Shown: positions 1 through 6,508, counted from the first letter of the stretch. The stretch: 11,044 bases of DNA from an uncultured Bacteroidales bacterium (GCA_946406275.1 CAMJJZ010000037.1:1-11044); one strand, 5' to 3'. Translations and numbers: made by a program. The notes: generated from the letters alone by a model not told the origin.

Positions 1-418
1 TGGCTTTGATCTGCTTGTAGATCTTAACGGAAGCCTCATAGGCACCAAGCTCCTTAACCTCAGCGGCGAGGATGGTGATGTCCTTCTTGTCAATGTTCAG
101 GCCCTTGGCGGCGAGAGCGGCCTCGAGGTCCATTGTGGTAACGGAACCATAGAGTTTGCCAGCCTCGGAGACTTTGGCCTTGATTTCAAGCACCTGGGCG
201 CCAAGAGTGGCTGCGAGAGCCTCTGCATCGGCAACCAGCTTTGCTTCCTTGTGAGCGCGCTGACGGAGTGTCTCTGCGTGCTGCTTCTTGACGGACTCTG
301 TTGCAACAGTGGCGAAGCCCTGAGGCACCAGGTAGTTCATTGCATAACCGGCCTTTACTTTGACAATTTCACCGGCGTAGCCGAGGTTGGCCACATCTTT
401 CTTAAGCAAAATTTCCAT
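1..418 (-). CDS. rplI: 50S ribosomal protein L9 (bL9), 3' end cut off by the window
   Basis: Large-subunit ribosomal protein that binds 23S rRNA near the L1 stalk with its N-terminal domain and reaches out with its C-terminal domain through a long helix. The sequence starts MEILLKKDVANLGYAGEIVK and continues with the L9 signature VKAGYAMNYLVPQGFA (about residues 20-35). A charged helical linker rich in K, E and A follows, then the start of the C-terminal domain. The first 139 codons are present; the family is usually near 147-150 residues in this phylum, so only a few residues are missing. The ATG lies 8 bases after the rpsR stop and has no Shine-Dalgarno sequence. It is third in the rpsF-rpsR-rplI operon, an order common across bacteria. 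Identification is secure. Confidence 0.96.
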   Translation of the reverse strand, partial: MEILLKKDVANLGYAGEIVKVKAGYAMNYLVPQGFATVATESVKKQHAETLRQRAHKEAKLVADAEALAATLGAQVLEIKAKVSEAGKLYGSVTTMDLEAALAAKGLNIDKKDITILAAEVKELGAYEASVKIYKQIKA

Positions 419-426
419 AAGGCAGA

Positions 427-696
427 TTATTTAAGAAGGTCAGTAACATAAGGAAGCAGGGCGAGGGAACGCGCACGCTTGATAGCCTGGGCGACCTTGC
501 GCTGGAACTTCAGGGAAGTACCGGTGATACGGCGGGGAAGGATCTTACCCTGCTCGTTCAGGAACTTCTTGAGGAACTCAGGATCCTTGTAATCTACATA
601 CTTGATACCGGCTTTCTTGAAGCGGCAGTATTTCTTCTTGCGAACCTCCACGGTAGGGGGATTCAGGTAGCGGATTTCTTTATTTTCGTTTGCCAT
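427..696 (-). CDS. rpsR: 30S ribosomal protein S18 (bS18)
   Basis: Small-subunit platform protein that forms a heterodimer with S6. The 89-residue product begins [14 protein letters not shown] and shows the S18 core: [19 protein letters not shown], then [18 protein letters not shown] and a basic C-terminal helix ([11 protein letters not shown]). An in-frame ATG five codons upstream (at 711) is rejected as the start, because that ATG is part of ATGGAGGACACAACTATG and its GGAGG sits 8 bases before the second ATG, where a ribosome binding site belongs. MANEN... is also a usual S18 N-terminus. The gene lies 17 bases after rpsF and 8 bases before rplI. The clear Shine-Dalgarno sequence is unusual in this phylum (see findings). 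Confidence 0.96.
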   Translation of the reverse strand: MANENKEIRYLNPPTVEVRKKKYCRFKKAGIKYVDYKDPEFLKKFLNEQGKILPRRITGTSLKFQRKVAQAIKRARSLALLPYVTDLLK

Positions 697-704
697 AGTT
701 GTGT

Positions 705-709
705 CCTCC
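705..709 (-). promoter_or_regulatory. Shine-Dalgarno sequence of rpsR
   Basis: GGAGG on the minus strand, 8 bases before the chosen rpsR ATG. It decides the start of rpsR against the in-frame ATG at 711. Most other starts in this window (rplI, rpsF, pepD, the acyltransferase, the transporter and the kinase) have no such sequence, as is usual in Bacteroidota. Confidence 0.8.
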
Positions 710-713
710 AAAA

Positions 714-1088
714 TTATTCAGCAGCGGGAGCTTCTTCGGCGGCGGGAGCAGCCTTGGCAGCCTTGTTTGCGCGACGCTTTTCTGCGTATGCAATAGCATC
801 CTTGTCGAGGGCGACAGTGAGGAAGCGGATGATGCGCTCGTCACGATGATACTGGGTTTCGAGGGTGGCAACGAACTGAGAGTCGGCCTTGAACTCGATC
901 AGGTAATAAAAACCTGTGGTCTTGTGCTGGATGGGATAAGCGAGCTGACGCAGGCCCCAATCCTCCTGGTACACAATCTCACCACCGTTGTCCGTGATGA
1001 GCTTGGTGTACTTGGCAACCGCTTCCTTCATCTGGGTGTCAGACAAAACGGGAGTTGCAATGAAAACGGTTTCGTACTGGTTAACCAT
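714..1088 (-). CDS. rpsF: 30S ribosomal protein S6 (bS6)
   Basis: Small-subunit platform protein and partner of S18. The 124-residue product has the ferredoxin-like S6 fold signatures: [17 protein letters not shown] at the start, the central [20 protein letters not shown] (about residues 45-64), and [17 protein letters not shown] before the tail. The C-terminus is a low-complexity Ala/Pro/Glu extension, [16 protein letters not shown], ending in glutamate. In Escherichia coli RimK adds glutamates to the S6 C-terminus; whether that happens here cannot be seen. First gene of the rpsF-rpsR-rplI operon. The ATG is preceded by an AT-rich leader with no Shine-Dalgarno sequence, and a good promoter lies about 70 bases upstream. 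Confidence 0.97.
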   Translation of the reverse strand: MVNQYETVFIATPVLSDTQMKEAVAKYTKLITDNGGEIVYQEDWGLRQLAYPIQHKTTGFYYLIEFKADSQFVATLETQYHRDERIIRFLTVALDKDAIAYAEKRRANKAAKAAPAAEEAPAAE

Positions 1089-1157
1089 TGTTTGTTAATT
1101 AATTGTTTATAAATACTTTAACTCTTTCCTTGCGCACATGGCGCCCGAAAAGGACTG

Positions 1158-1189
1158 CAAAGATATGCAATCTTATCCTAAAAACCAAA
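1158..1189 (-). promoter_or_regulatory. Bacteroidota-type promoter of the rpsF operon
   Basis: On the minus strand TTTG (1186-1189) is followed after exactly 20 bases by TATCTTTG (1158-1165). This matches the Bacteroidota primary sigma consensus TTTG-N19-21-TAnnTTTG. The inferred start of transcription is near 1150-1153, giving rpsF a leader of about 60-65 nt. The leader contains a weak GCGC-CATGT-GCGC hairpin (1132-1144) followed by AT-rich sequence. Confidence 0.75.
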
Positions 1190-1197
1190 TATTTACG

Positions 1198-1246
1198 GCA
1201 TCTCAGGGCCACTTTTTTGACTTTTTTTCAAAAAGCGCTGAGATGC
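1198..1246. repeat. Imperfect inverted repeat with A-tracts upstream of the rpsF promoter
   Basis: Perfect 9-base arms GCATCTCAG (1198-1206) and CTGAGATGC (1238-1246) enclose a second complementary pair, TTTTTG (1214-1219) and CAAAAA (1229-1234). Two short pairs, G1208-C1236 and C1209-G1235, bridge them. On the minus strand the interior reads as runs of seven and six A, with centres about 10 bases apart, so they are roughly in helical phase. The element ends 9 bases upstream of the rpsF -33 box. It could be an UP-like or bent-DNA element, an operator, or an RNA hairpin; it is not followed by a T-run in either direction. Confidence 0.6.
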
Positions 1247-1281
1247 AGAAGATTGGACTTATGGAACGAAACAGGGCCGGG

Positions 1282-1314
1282 TTTCAAAACCGGGACTATC
1301 CGGCAGTAACTTTG
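1282..1314 (+). promoter_or_regulatory. Predicted promoter of the candidate small RNA
   Basis: TAACTTTG (1307-1314) matches the Bacteroidota -7 consensus TAnnTTTG. TTTC (1282-1285) stands at the -33 position with 21 bases between, one base off the TTTG consensus. No protein gene follows on this strand before the terminator at 1367-1406, so the expected product is a short RNA starting near 1319-1321. The region just upstream has GC-rich inverted repeats (GCCGG 1276-1280 and CCGGC 1300-1304) that could be regulatory. Confidence 0.5.
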
Positions 1315-1319
1315 TTCCT

Positions 1320-1407
1320 GCAAATACCTCCGTTCGATACTGATCGAATGCAACCCCTTGCACGCAGAATGCCGCCGGTTTTAACGGTTCCGACGGCATT
1401 CTTTTTA
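1320..1407 (+). ncRNA. Candidate small non-coding RNA with three hairpins
   Basis: Between a predicted promoter and an intrinsic terminator there are three consecutive hairpins. Hairpin 1 is CGTTCGAT (1331-1338), loop ACTG, ATCGAATG (1343-1350), with one G-U pair. Hairpin 2 is TGCAA (1349-1353), loop CCCC, TTGCA (1358-1362). Hairpin 3 is the terminator at 1367-1401. Hairpins 1 and 2 share two bases, so they either compete or are trimmed at the junction. A single-stranded ACCTCC precedes hairpin 1; together with the CCCC loop it offers C-rich pairing surfaces. No open reading frame with a plausible start lies inside it. The RNA stands alone between rpsF and pepD, both on the other strand. I do not recognise it as a known family. 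Confidence 0.5.
1367..1406 (+). terminator. Intrinsic terminator, plus-strand orientation
   Basis: Arms GAATGCCGCCGG (1367-1378) and CCGACGGCATTC (1390-1401) form 11 pairs with one C-A mismatch and an 11-base loop, followed directly by five T (1402-1406). The T-run is on the plus strand only, so it terminates rightward transcription. There is no plus-strand protein gene to its left, which supports the candidate small RNA. It is not a good terminator for pepD, because the minus-strand side lacks a T-run. Confidence 0.8.
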
Positions 1408-1423
1408 CTATGTAGCTAATCCC

Positions 1424-2884
1424 CTACTTCTTTACCGGGACATTAGCCAGAACGGCCTTAAGATACTCCCAGGTGCGTTCTACGGAAGCGATGTTCACTT
1501 TCTCGTCCGGGCTGTGAGGGTACTTGATGGTGGGGCCTACGGAGACCATTTCCCAGTTGGGATACTTGGCACCCATGATGGCGCACTCAAGGCCGCCGTG
1601 GGTTGCCATGATCTTCATGGGCTTTCCGTATACCTTCTGGTACTGCTCCATCATGACCTTGTTCATGGGAGTGTCAAGCTTGGGAGTCCAGCCGGAATAA
1701 CCGCCGGCAAATTTGATTTCATTGGCTCCTGCAAGCTCGAAGACGCAGCGTACGCGCTCAGCAAGGTCTGCCTTGGCGGTGTCAACGGCGCTCCTCATGA
1801 GGCTGTGGACGGTGATGCGGCCCTTCTCTGTTCGGACGATAGCCATATTGATGGAAGTCTCAGTGAGGCCGGGCATGGTCTGACTCATGCGGATGACGCC
1901 TGAAGGGCATGCGATCATGGCCTTTACGGCGCGAAGCATTACGCTTGTGGGAATGTAGTATGCAGCGGGTTTCTGGTCCTTCACGAACAGGACTGCGGAA
2001 GGATCGGAGTCACCGAACTCTGCCTTTACCTCTGCGAAGATGTTGTCTATCATCTTCTTGGCTGCCTTGACGTTCTCTTCCGGGAGAAGGATGGTGGCAT
2101 CGGCCTCGAACGGGATGGCGTTGCGGAGGCTGCCGCCGGTGAAGTTCACCACCTTTGCTCCAAGGATCTCTATGAGAGGCAGGAGGATGCGGGCCATGAC
2201 CTTATTGGCATTTGCCCTGTACAGGGAAATATCCATGCCGGAATGACCGCCCTGGAGGCCCTTGACGGTGATTTCAAGGCCTTTGCAGCCTTCCGGAGCA
2301 GCATACTTCCTGTATTTGAAGGAGGCCGATACATCCAGGCCGCCGGCGCAGCCCACGCAGAGTTCGCCCTCTTCCTCGGAGTCCAGATTGATGAGGATAT
2401 CGCCCTTGAGAACGCCGGGCTTGAGGCAGTTGGCGCCGGTCATGCCGGTTTCCTCGTCATAGGTTACAAGTACTTCCACGGGGCCATGCTTTACGCTCTT
2501 GTCTTCCAGGACGGAAAGGCCCATGGCAACTCCGATACCATTATCTGCACCAAGGGTGGTGCGGTCTGCGGTTACCCATTCGCCATCAACATATGCGCTG
2601 ATGGGGTCCGTGAGGAAGTTGTGTGGGGAATCGGAGGTCTTCTGCGGAACCATGTCCATATGGCCCTGGAGGATGACTCCCCTCATCTTTTCGCAGCCAG
2701 GGGTTGCGGGAACGCGGATTATGATGTTGCCGGTTTCGTCCTTGATGGTTTCAAAGCCATGGGATACGCCCCAGTTGTAAAGATACTCTATTACTTTGCC
2801 TTCGTGTTTGGAAGGACGCGGAATCTGCGTTAACTGATAGAAGTTGTTCCAGACAACCTGGGGTTTAAGATCTTTGATACTCAT
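1424..2884 (-). CDS. pepD: Aminoacyl-histidine dipeptidase (M20 family, PepD type)
   Basis: Cytoplasmic zinc dipeptidase that hydrolyses Xaa-His and other unblocked dipeptides. Its 486 residues match the family length (Escherichia coli PepD has 485). M20 metal-site residues are visible in order: GHMDMV with H75 and D77; GADNGIG with D114; DEETGMTG with the catalytic base E144 and ligand E145; LDSEEEGEL with D168; GGHSGMDI with H214 at the start of the lid domain; and the C-terminal PHSPDE with H457. The start ATG lies 17 bases after the preceding DUF4831-like gene, with no Shine-Dalgarno sequence; it is the third gene of the acyltransferase operon. The product would finish digestion of short peptides such as those imported by the divergently encoded POT transporter, an inferred link. 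Confidence 0.95.
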   Translation of the reverse strand: MSIKDLKPQVVWNNFYQLTQIPRPSKHEGKVIEYLYNWGVSHGFETIKDETGNIIIRVPATPGCEKMRGVILQGHMDMVPQKTSDSPHNFLTDPISAYVDGEWVTADRTTLGADNGIGVAMGLSVLEDKSVKHGPVEVLVTYDEETGMTGANCLKPGVLKGDILINLDSEEEGELCVGCAGGLDVSASFKYRKYAAPEGCKGLEITVKGLQGGHSGMDISLYRANANKVMARILLPLIEILGAKVVNFTGGSLRNAIPFEADATILLPEENVKAAKKMIDNIFAEVKAEFGDSDPSAVLFVKDQKPAAYYIPTSVMLRAVKAMIACPSGVIRMSQTMPGLTETSINMAIVRTEKGRITVHSLMRSAVDTAKADLAERVRCVFELAGANEIKFAGGYSGWTPKLDTPMNKVMMEQYQKVYGKPMKIMATHGGLECAIMGAKYPNWEMVSVGPTIKYPHSPDEKVNIASVERTWEYLKAVLANVPVKK

Positions 2885-2901
2885 GATTGGTTATTTGATT
2901 G

Positions 2902-3927
2902 TTATTGGTTTATAGGCATTTCACTCTCCCTGCCAAGCTGGTAGACGGGCACTCTGGTTTCCACAAGCGGGTTGCCGTTCTCCAGAAGGCGCAGGCGGCA
3001 TATTGCTGGAATCCTGTAATGGATGGAGCCCACTTTCTCAGTCTTCTTCCTGGCATCCGTGGGGGCGGCTTCAGTCTTTACGTCAGGAACGGAAACGGGG
3101 GTGAATTCCAGTTCGTAGGGCTTTCCCCTACCCTTGTTATCCTTGACGATGGAGCCATCGTCCATAAAATAGAAGGCGGTATACCGGTGCGTGCGCGCGG
3201 TGGCGGAAGGAAGGACCTCGAAAGTGGTCTGGAATTCAGAGGTCTCACTGTACCCGGTGAAAAGGAGCAGGTACTCCTCCTCTATCTTGGTGAGTTCCCC
3301 AAGGGCGGCTGCCATGGACTCTCCGGAGTAGTTTGCATCCGTATTGCCGATGGCTATGTTGTGCCTGTCCTTCCTGGCTGCCAGGATAATATCGGCGGCT
3401 TCCTCGGCCTTGTCCTCAAGAGTTTTGGCAACGGAGACGCTGTGCTCTACGGGATAGCGGACATCGCCCTCTTCCGTACGCACGGTCTTGTATTCGATGT
3501 TGTTCACGCTCTTGCTGGAGCCGGTGATTCCGGAGGTTCCAAACTCCGCGGCAGGGATTGGTTTGAACCGCCACTGAAGCTCCTTTGATTCCTGCAGGTC
3601 ACCGAAGGAAATGAGTCCCTGCGCACTCAGGGCAAGCATGGTGCTGTTGCCGGCGGGGGCAGTATAGCGCTGCGCCCAGGGATCCGCCTCGATGTGAGGG
3701 ACGATTCTTATAGCCTTGATATAAGTGGTCTTTGAATCCGATGCCGGAACGTCCAGATTCAGGAGTTCCTTGGCGAACTGGGAGTAAGGACCGGCGTGGT
3801 GAATCTCCTGCACTGCGTCCACTTCAATGGTGAAAGAGGTGAACGGAAGTGCGTACGTGGCATCCTGTGCCATCGCATACAGTGGAAGCAGCATAATTGC
3901 CGCAAAGGCTGCTAGTCTTTTCATCAT
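2902..3927 (-). CDS. Secreted DUF4831-family protein of unknown function
   Basis: A protein of about 341 residues that resembles the DUF4831 family, found in Bacteroidota. The N-terminus MMKRLAAFAAIMLLPLYAMA is a signal peptide: basic start, hydrophobic core, and an AMA-Q cleavage site for signal peptidase I, so the product is exported. There is no lipobox cysteine and no other membrane segment. Beta-rich stretches follow, among them HHAGPYSQFAKELLNL (about residues 43-58 of the mature region), a pattern I associate with this family. Three in-frame ATGs (3933, 3927, 3924) overlap the end of the acyltransferase gene; 3927 is chosen because it makes an ATGA overlap with the upstream stop. Function is unknown; the envelope location and the lipid-acyltransferase neighbour are the only hints. 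Confidence 0.8.
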   Translation of the reverse strand: MMKRLAAFAAIMLLPLYAMAQDATYALPFTSFTIEVDAVQEIHHAGPYSQFAKELLNLDVPASDSKTTYIKAIRIVPHIEADPWAQRYTAPAGNSTMLALSAQGLISFGDLQESKELQWRFKPIPAAEFGTSGITGSSKSVNNIEYKTVRTEEGDVRYPVEHSVSVAKTLEDKAEEAADIILAARKDRHNIAIGNTDANYSGESMAAALGELTKIEEEYLLLFTGYSETSEFQTTFEVLPSATARTHRYTAFYFMDDGSIVKDNKGRGKPYELEFTPVSVPDVKTEAAPTDARKKTEKVGSIHYRIPAICRLRLLENGNPLVETRVPVYQLGRESEMPINQ

Positions 3928-4769
3928 TTCCATCTTTTATGTGTCCAGAGGTAGTTCCAGGGCTGTTCCCGGAGGTCTTCCTCCAGCAGTTTATAGTATG
4001 TTTTCATTATCTCAAGGGGATCCATTCCCTTTGCGTGCTCCGCAATGGGAACGAACGTCATGGTATATCCACCGTCTTCGCGTACGCGGAAACGCATGTA
4101 CACCACGGACATGTCCATTTTCACGGCAAGCCCAGCGGCCGCGGTCATGGTTTTGGTATCCAGGCCCATGAACTCAACGTGCTCTGCAGGCACTTTGTGG
4201 TTGTATGGAGACTGGTCCGTAATGAACACGTAGGCCTTCTTCTTGTCCCTGTTTTCCAGCACATAACGAAGTATGTGACGGGTGTCTACATAGCCGTCAA
4301 AAGGAGTATCGGCGATAGGGGCAATCCTGTTCTTGGCCACAAAACGGTCCCAGAACTTGCTGGTAAGCGGGGCGTACGCCACACCTATCTGCTCGGGAAG
4401 TACATCGATAGGAACCGTATAGGAATATTGCCTGAACCCGGCAATGAGTTCCCAGTTGCCGGCATGGGTCTGGAGAATCATCATCTGCGGAGCACCGGCG
4501 AACATGGAATTCAGGACCTCCGGATTGGTAATTTCTACGATATGGCTATTATGAAGGCGCTTTCTTCCCCTCTCCCCTTTGCATCTTCCAAACCAGAGCA
4601 TTTCACGGAAAATGTCCGCCATGTGCCTGTAGAACTTCTTGCGGATGCTTTTTAGCTCACCATAAGGCTTTTCCGGGAAACAGCGGGCAAGGTTGGTGTA
4701 TACCACGTTCTCACGATAGTGGAAAACATCGCCCAGAAGCCACGCCAATATTGAAACTTTCTTTGCCAT
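3924..4769 (-). CDS. Lipid A / lysophospholipid acyltransferase family protein (LpxL/HtrB type)
   Basis: Inner-membrane enzyme family that moves an acyl chain from acyl-ACP to a lipid A precursor. The catalytic HX4E motif is HAGNWE (H102 to E107). Other family marks are NLARCFPEKP (26-35), FYRHMADIFREM (46-57), DQSP (185-188) and the C-terminal WNYLWTHKRWK. At 281 residues it is about 25-30 shorter than usual at the N-terminus: the transmembrane helix before the RENVVYTNL segment is missing. The reading frame is open for about 25 codons upstream of the ATG, but it contains no start codon and encodes mostly polar residues, so the helix is not simply mis-annotated away. First gene of a three-gene operon; it overlaps the next gene by 4 bases. 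The acceptor lipid cannot be told from sequence. Confidence 0.88.
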   Translation of the reverse strand: MAKKVSILAWLLGDVFHYRENVVYTNLARCFPEKPYGELKSIRKKFYRHMADIFREMLWFGRCKGERGRKRLHNSHIVEITNPEVLNSMFAGAPQMMILQTHAGNWELIAGFRQYSYTVPIDVLPEQIGVAYAPLTSKFWDRFVAKNRIAPIADTPFDGYVDTRHILRYVLENRDKKKAYVFITDQSPYNHKVPAEHVEFMGLDTKTMTAAAGLAVKMDMSVVYMRFRVREDGGYTMTFVPIAEHAKGMDPLEIMKTYYKLLEEDLREQPWNYLWTHKRWK

Positions 4770-4777
4770 ATGACTTA

Positions 4778-4785
4778 CAAATATA
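4778..4785 (-). promoter_or_regulatory. -7 element of the acyltransferase operon promoter
   Basis: TATATTTG on the minus strand matches TAnnTTTG. The -33 position, about 20 bases upstream, reads TCTT, a poor match. The inferred transcription start is only a few bases before the ATG at 4769, so the message would be nearly leaderless. Confidence 0.5.
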
Positions 4786-4795
4786 CAAAATTTAT

Positions 4796-4803
4796 TATCT
4801 TTG
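4796..4803 (+). promoter_or_regulatory. -7 element of the POT operon promoter
   Basis: TATCTTTG matches TAnnTTTG. The -33 position has no clear TTTG. The inferred start near 4808-4810 gives a leader of about 25 nt before the ATG at 4835. This element lies back to back with the minus-strand -7 element, only 10 bases apart, so the two promoters cannot be occupied freely at once. Confidence 0.55.
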
Positions 4804-4834
4804 TAAGACTTGAATTCACTAAAATCTAATAGAT

Positions 4835-6508
4835 ATGTTCAAAGGACAACCCAAAGGACTGTTTGCTCTGGCACTTGCCAACACCGGTGAGCGCTTCGGC
4901 TACTACACCATGCTGGCTATCTTCATGCTGTTCCTGCAGGCCAAATTCGGCTTCGACGGCAAGATAGCATCCCAGATTTATTCCATTTTCCTGGCTCTTG
5001 TCTATTTCATGCCCGTCGTAGGCGGCTGGCTGGCAGACAAGATTGGCTTCGGCAAGTGCGTCGTAACCGGTATCTGCGTCATGTTCGCAGGATACGCCGC
5101 CCTGTCCGTCCCCACATCGGCAGGAACCCTGGGCCTGGTTCTCATGATAGGCGCCCTTCTCCTCATCTCCGTGGGTACCGGCCTGTTCAAGGGTAACCTC
5201 CAGGTAATGGTGGGCAATCTGTATGACGATCCAAAATACAGCGCCAAGCGTGACAGCGCCTTCTCCCTCTTCTACATGGCCATCAACATCGGCGCAATGT
5301 TCGCACCTTCCGCCGCTACCGCCATCACCAACCGCTTCCTGGGCAAGGCAGGCCTCATCTACAAGGCTGATATCCCCGCCCTGGCACACCAGCTCATCGA
5401 CGGCACCATCACTCCTGAGAACGCTGGCCGTCTGGCAGACCTCCAGGCAGTTATGCCCGGTGACGGCATTGCCGCAATGGATCCCGCCGCTTTCAGCGCA
5501 TACTACATCGAGCACCTCTCCTCTGCATACAACATGGGCTTTGCAGTTGCCTGCATTTCCCTGATTGTCTCTATCGCAATCTACTTCGCATGCCGCAGCT
5601 GGTTCAAGCACGCAGACGTGAATGCAAAGCAGGCCGCCGCCACCAATGCTCCCGTTCAGGAACTAACTCCCAAGCAGACCAAGGAGCGCATCACCGCCCT
5701 CGTAATGGTGTTTGCAGTGGTCATCTTCTTCTGGATGGCTTTCCACCAGAACGGCCAGTCCCTCACTTGGTTCGCACGTGACTACACCCAGAGCTTTGCA
5801 ACCGGCCCCGTACGCCTTGGCTTCAACATCTGGATCCTGGCACTCATCGCCGCCAGCATCTATACCTTCTTCGGCATCTTCCAGAGCGAAAAGAAGTCAG
5901 GAAAACTCATCTGCGGAGTTGTTACGGCTGCCCTCTGGTGCGGAGCATACTGGATTTATTCCGGAATGCCCAGCCCGCTTGACATACAGCCTCAGCTGTT
6001 CCAGCAGTTCAACCCGTTCTACGTGGTATTCCTCACGCCAATCTCAATGGCAATCTTCGCCGCGCTGGCAAAGAAGGACAAAGAGCCTTCAGCACCTGTA
6101 AAGATTGGTCTGGGCATGTTTGTGGCTGCCCTTGGCTACCTCATCATGATTTTCGGCTCCCTTGGCCAGGCATCTCCTTCAGAGCTCCAGGGCACCGTTT
6201 CCCCGGATCCCGTGGTTCCCATGTACCTGATTTCCACATATCTGGTTCTCACCTTCGCTGAGCTCCTTCTCAGCCCCATGGGTATCTCCTTCGTTTCCAA
6301 GGTAGCTCCTCCCAAGTACAAGGGTCTCATGATGGGTCTCTGGTTTGCCTCCACCGCAGTGGGCAACTACCTCAGCTCCATCCCCGGCCTCCTCTGGAAC
6401 GCAGTTCCGCTCTGGGCCAACTGGGCTATTCTCATGGCACTCTGCGTCATTGCCGGCATCATCATGTTCGCAATGATGAAGAGGATAAATGAAGCAACCG
6501 CTGCATAA
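4835..6508 (+). CDS. POT/PTR2 family proton-coupled oligopeptide transporter
   Basis: Major facilitator protein (PF00854 type) that imports di- and tripeptides with protons across the inner membrane. The 557 residues hold about 12-14 hydrophobic helices. Family marks: NTGERFGYY (16-24) in helix 1, a variant of the ExxER proton-coupling motif with Asn at the first position; GGWLADKIGFGK (63-74) as the MFS loop; GTGLFKGN (114-121); and the PTR2 signature FYMAINIGAMFAP (146-158). FFWMAFHQNGQSLTWFA (298-314) is the typical helix 7 motif. An extra periplasmic segment at about 166-232 is rich in Ala, Asp and Pro. The ATG lacks a Shine-Dalgarno sequence. First gene of a five-gene operon; its TAA is followed without a gap by the start codon of the next gene. 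Confidence 0.93.
   Translation: MFKGQPKGLFALALANTGERFGYYTMLAIFMLFLQAKFGFDGKIASQIYSIFLALVYFMPVVGGWLADKIGFGKCVVTGICVMFAGYAALSVPTSAGTLGLVLMIGALLLISVGTGLFKGNLQVMVGNLYDDPKYSAKRDSAFSLFYMAINIGAMFAPSAATAITNRFLGKAGLIYKADIPALAHQLIDGTITPENAGRLADLQAVMPGDGIAAMDPAAFSAYYIEHLSSAYNMGFAVACISLIVSIAIYFACRSWFKHADVNAKQAAATNAPVQELTPKQTKERITALVMVFAVVIFFWMAFHQNGQSLTWFARDYTQSFATGPVRLGFNIWILALIAASIYTFFGIFQSEKKSGKLICGVVTAALWCGAYWIYSGMPSPLDIQPQLFQQFNPFYVVFLTPISMAIFAALAKKDKEPSAPVKIGLGMFVAALGYLIMIFGSLGQASPSELQGTVSPDPVVPMYLISTYLVLTFAELLLSPMGISFVSKVAPPKYKGLMMGLWFASTAVGNYLSSIPGLLWNAVPLWANWAILMALCVIAGIIMFAMMKRINEATAA

Larger units (their letters stand above)
4774..4807. repeat. Perfect 8-base inverted repeat spanning the divergent promoters
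   Basis: CTTACAAA (4774-4781) and TTTGTAAG (4800-4807) are perfect inverted copies separated by 18 AT-rich bases. Each arm includes the TTTG end of one of the two opposed -7 elements plus the bases just downstream, so the intergenic region is nearly two-fold symmetric. Confidence 0.7.

Noticed and set aside
1089..1154. A possible S6:S18 autoregulatory RNA motif in the rpsF leader
   Set aside because: A weak GCGC-CATGT-GCGC hairpin is present, but the CCG bulge described for S6:S18-binding leaders is not visible, so the claim is not supported.
1138..1419. A 93-codon plus-strand frame across the rpsF-pepD intergenic region
   Set aside because: It runs through the rpsF promoter, the inverted repeat and the terminator, has no start context, and its product resembles no protein I know; the structured-RNA reading fits better.
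2243..4655. Long plus-strand open frames opposite pepD, the DUF4831-like gene and the acyltransferase (2243-2833, 2899-3588, 3897-4655)
   Set aside because: All are complements of convincing minus-strand genes and show no family motifs; long shadow frames are common at this base composition.
4826..5611. A 261-codon minus-strand frame antisense to the POT gene
   Set aside because: Its Cys/Glu/His/Gly-rich translation is typical of the complement of hydrophobic membrane codons, and it has no recognisable domain.
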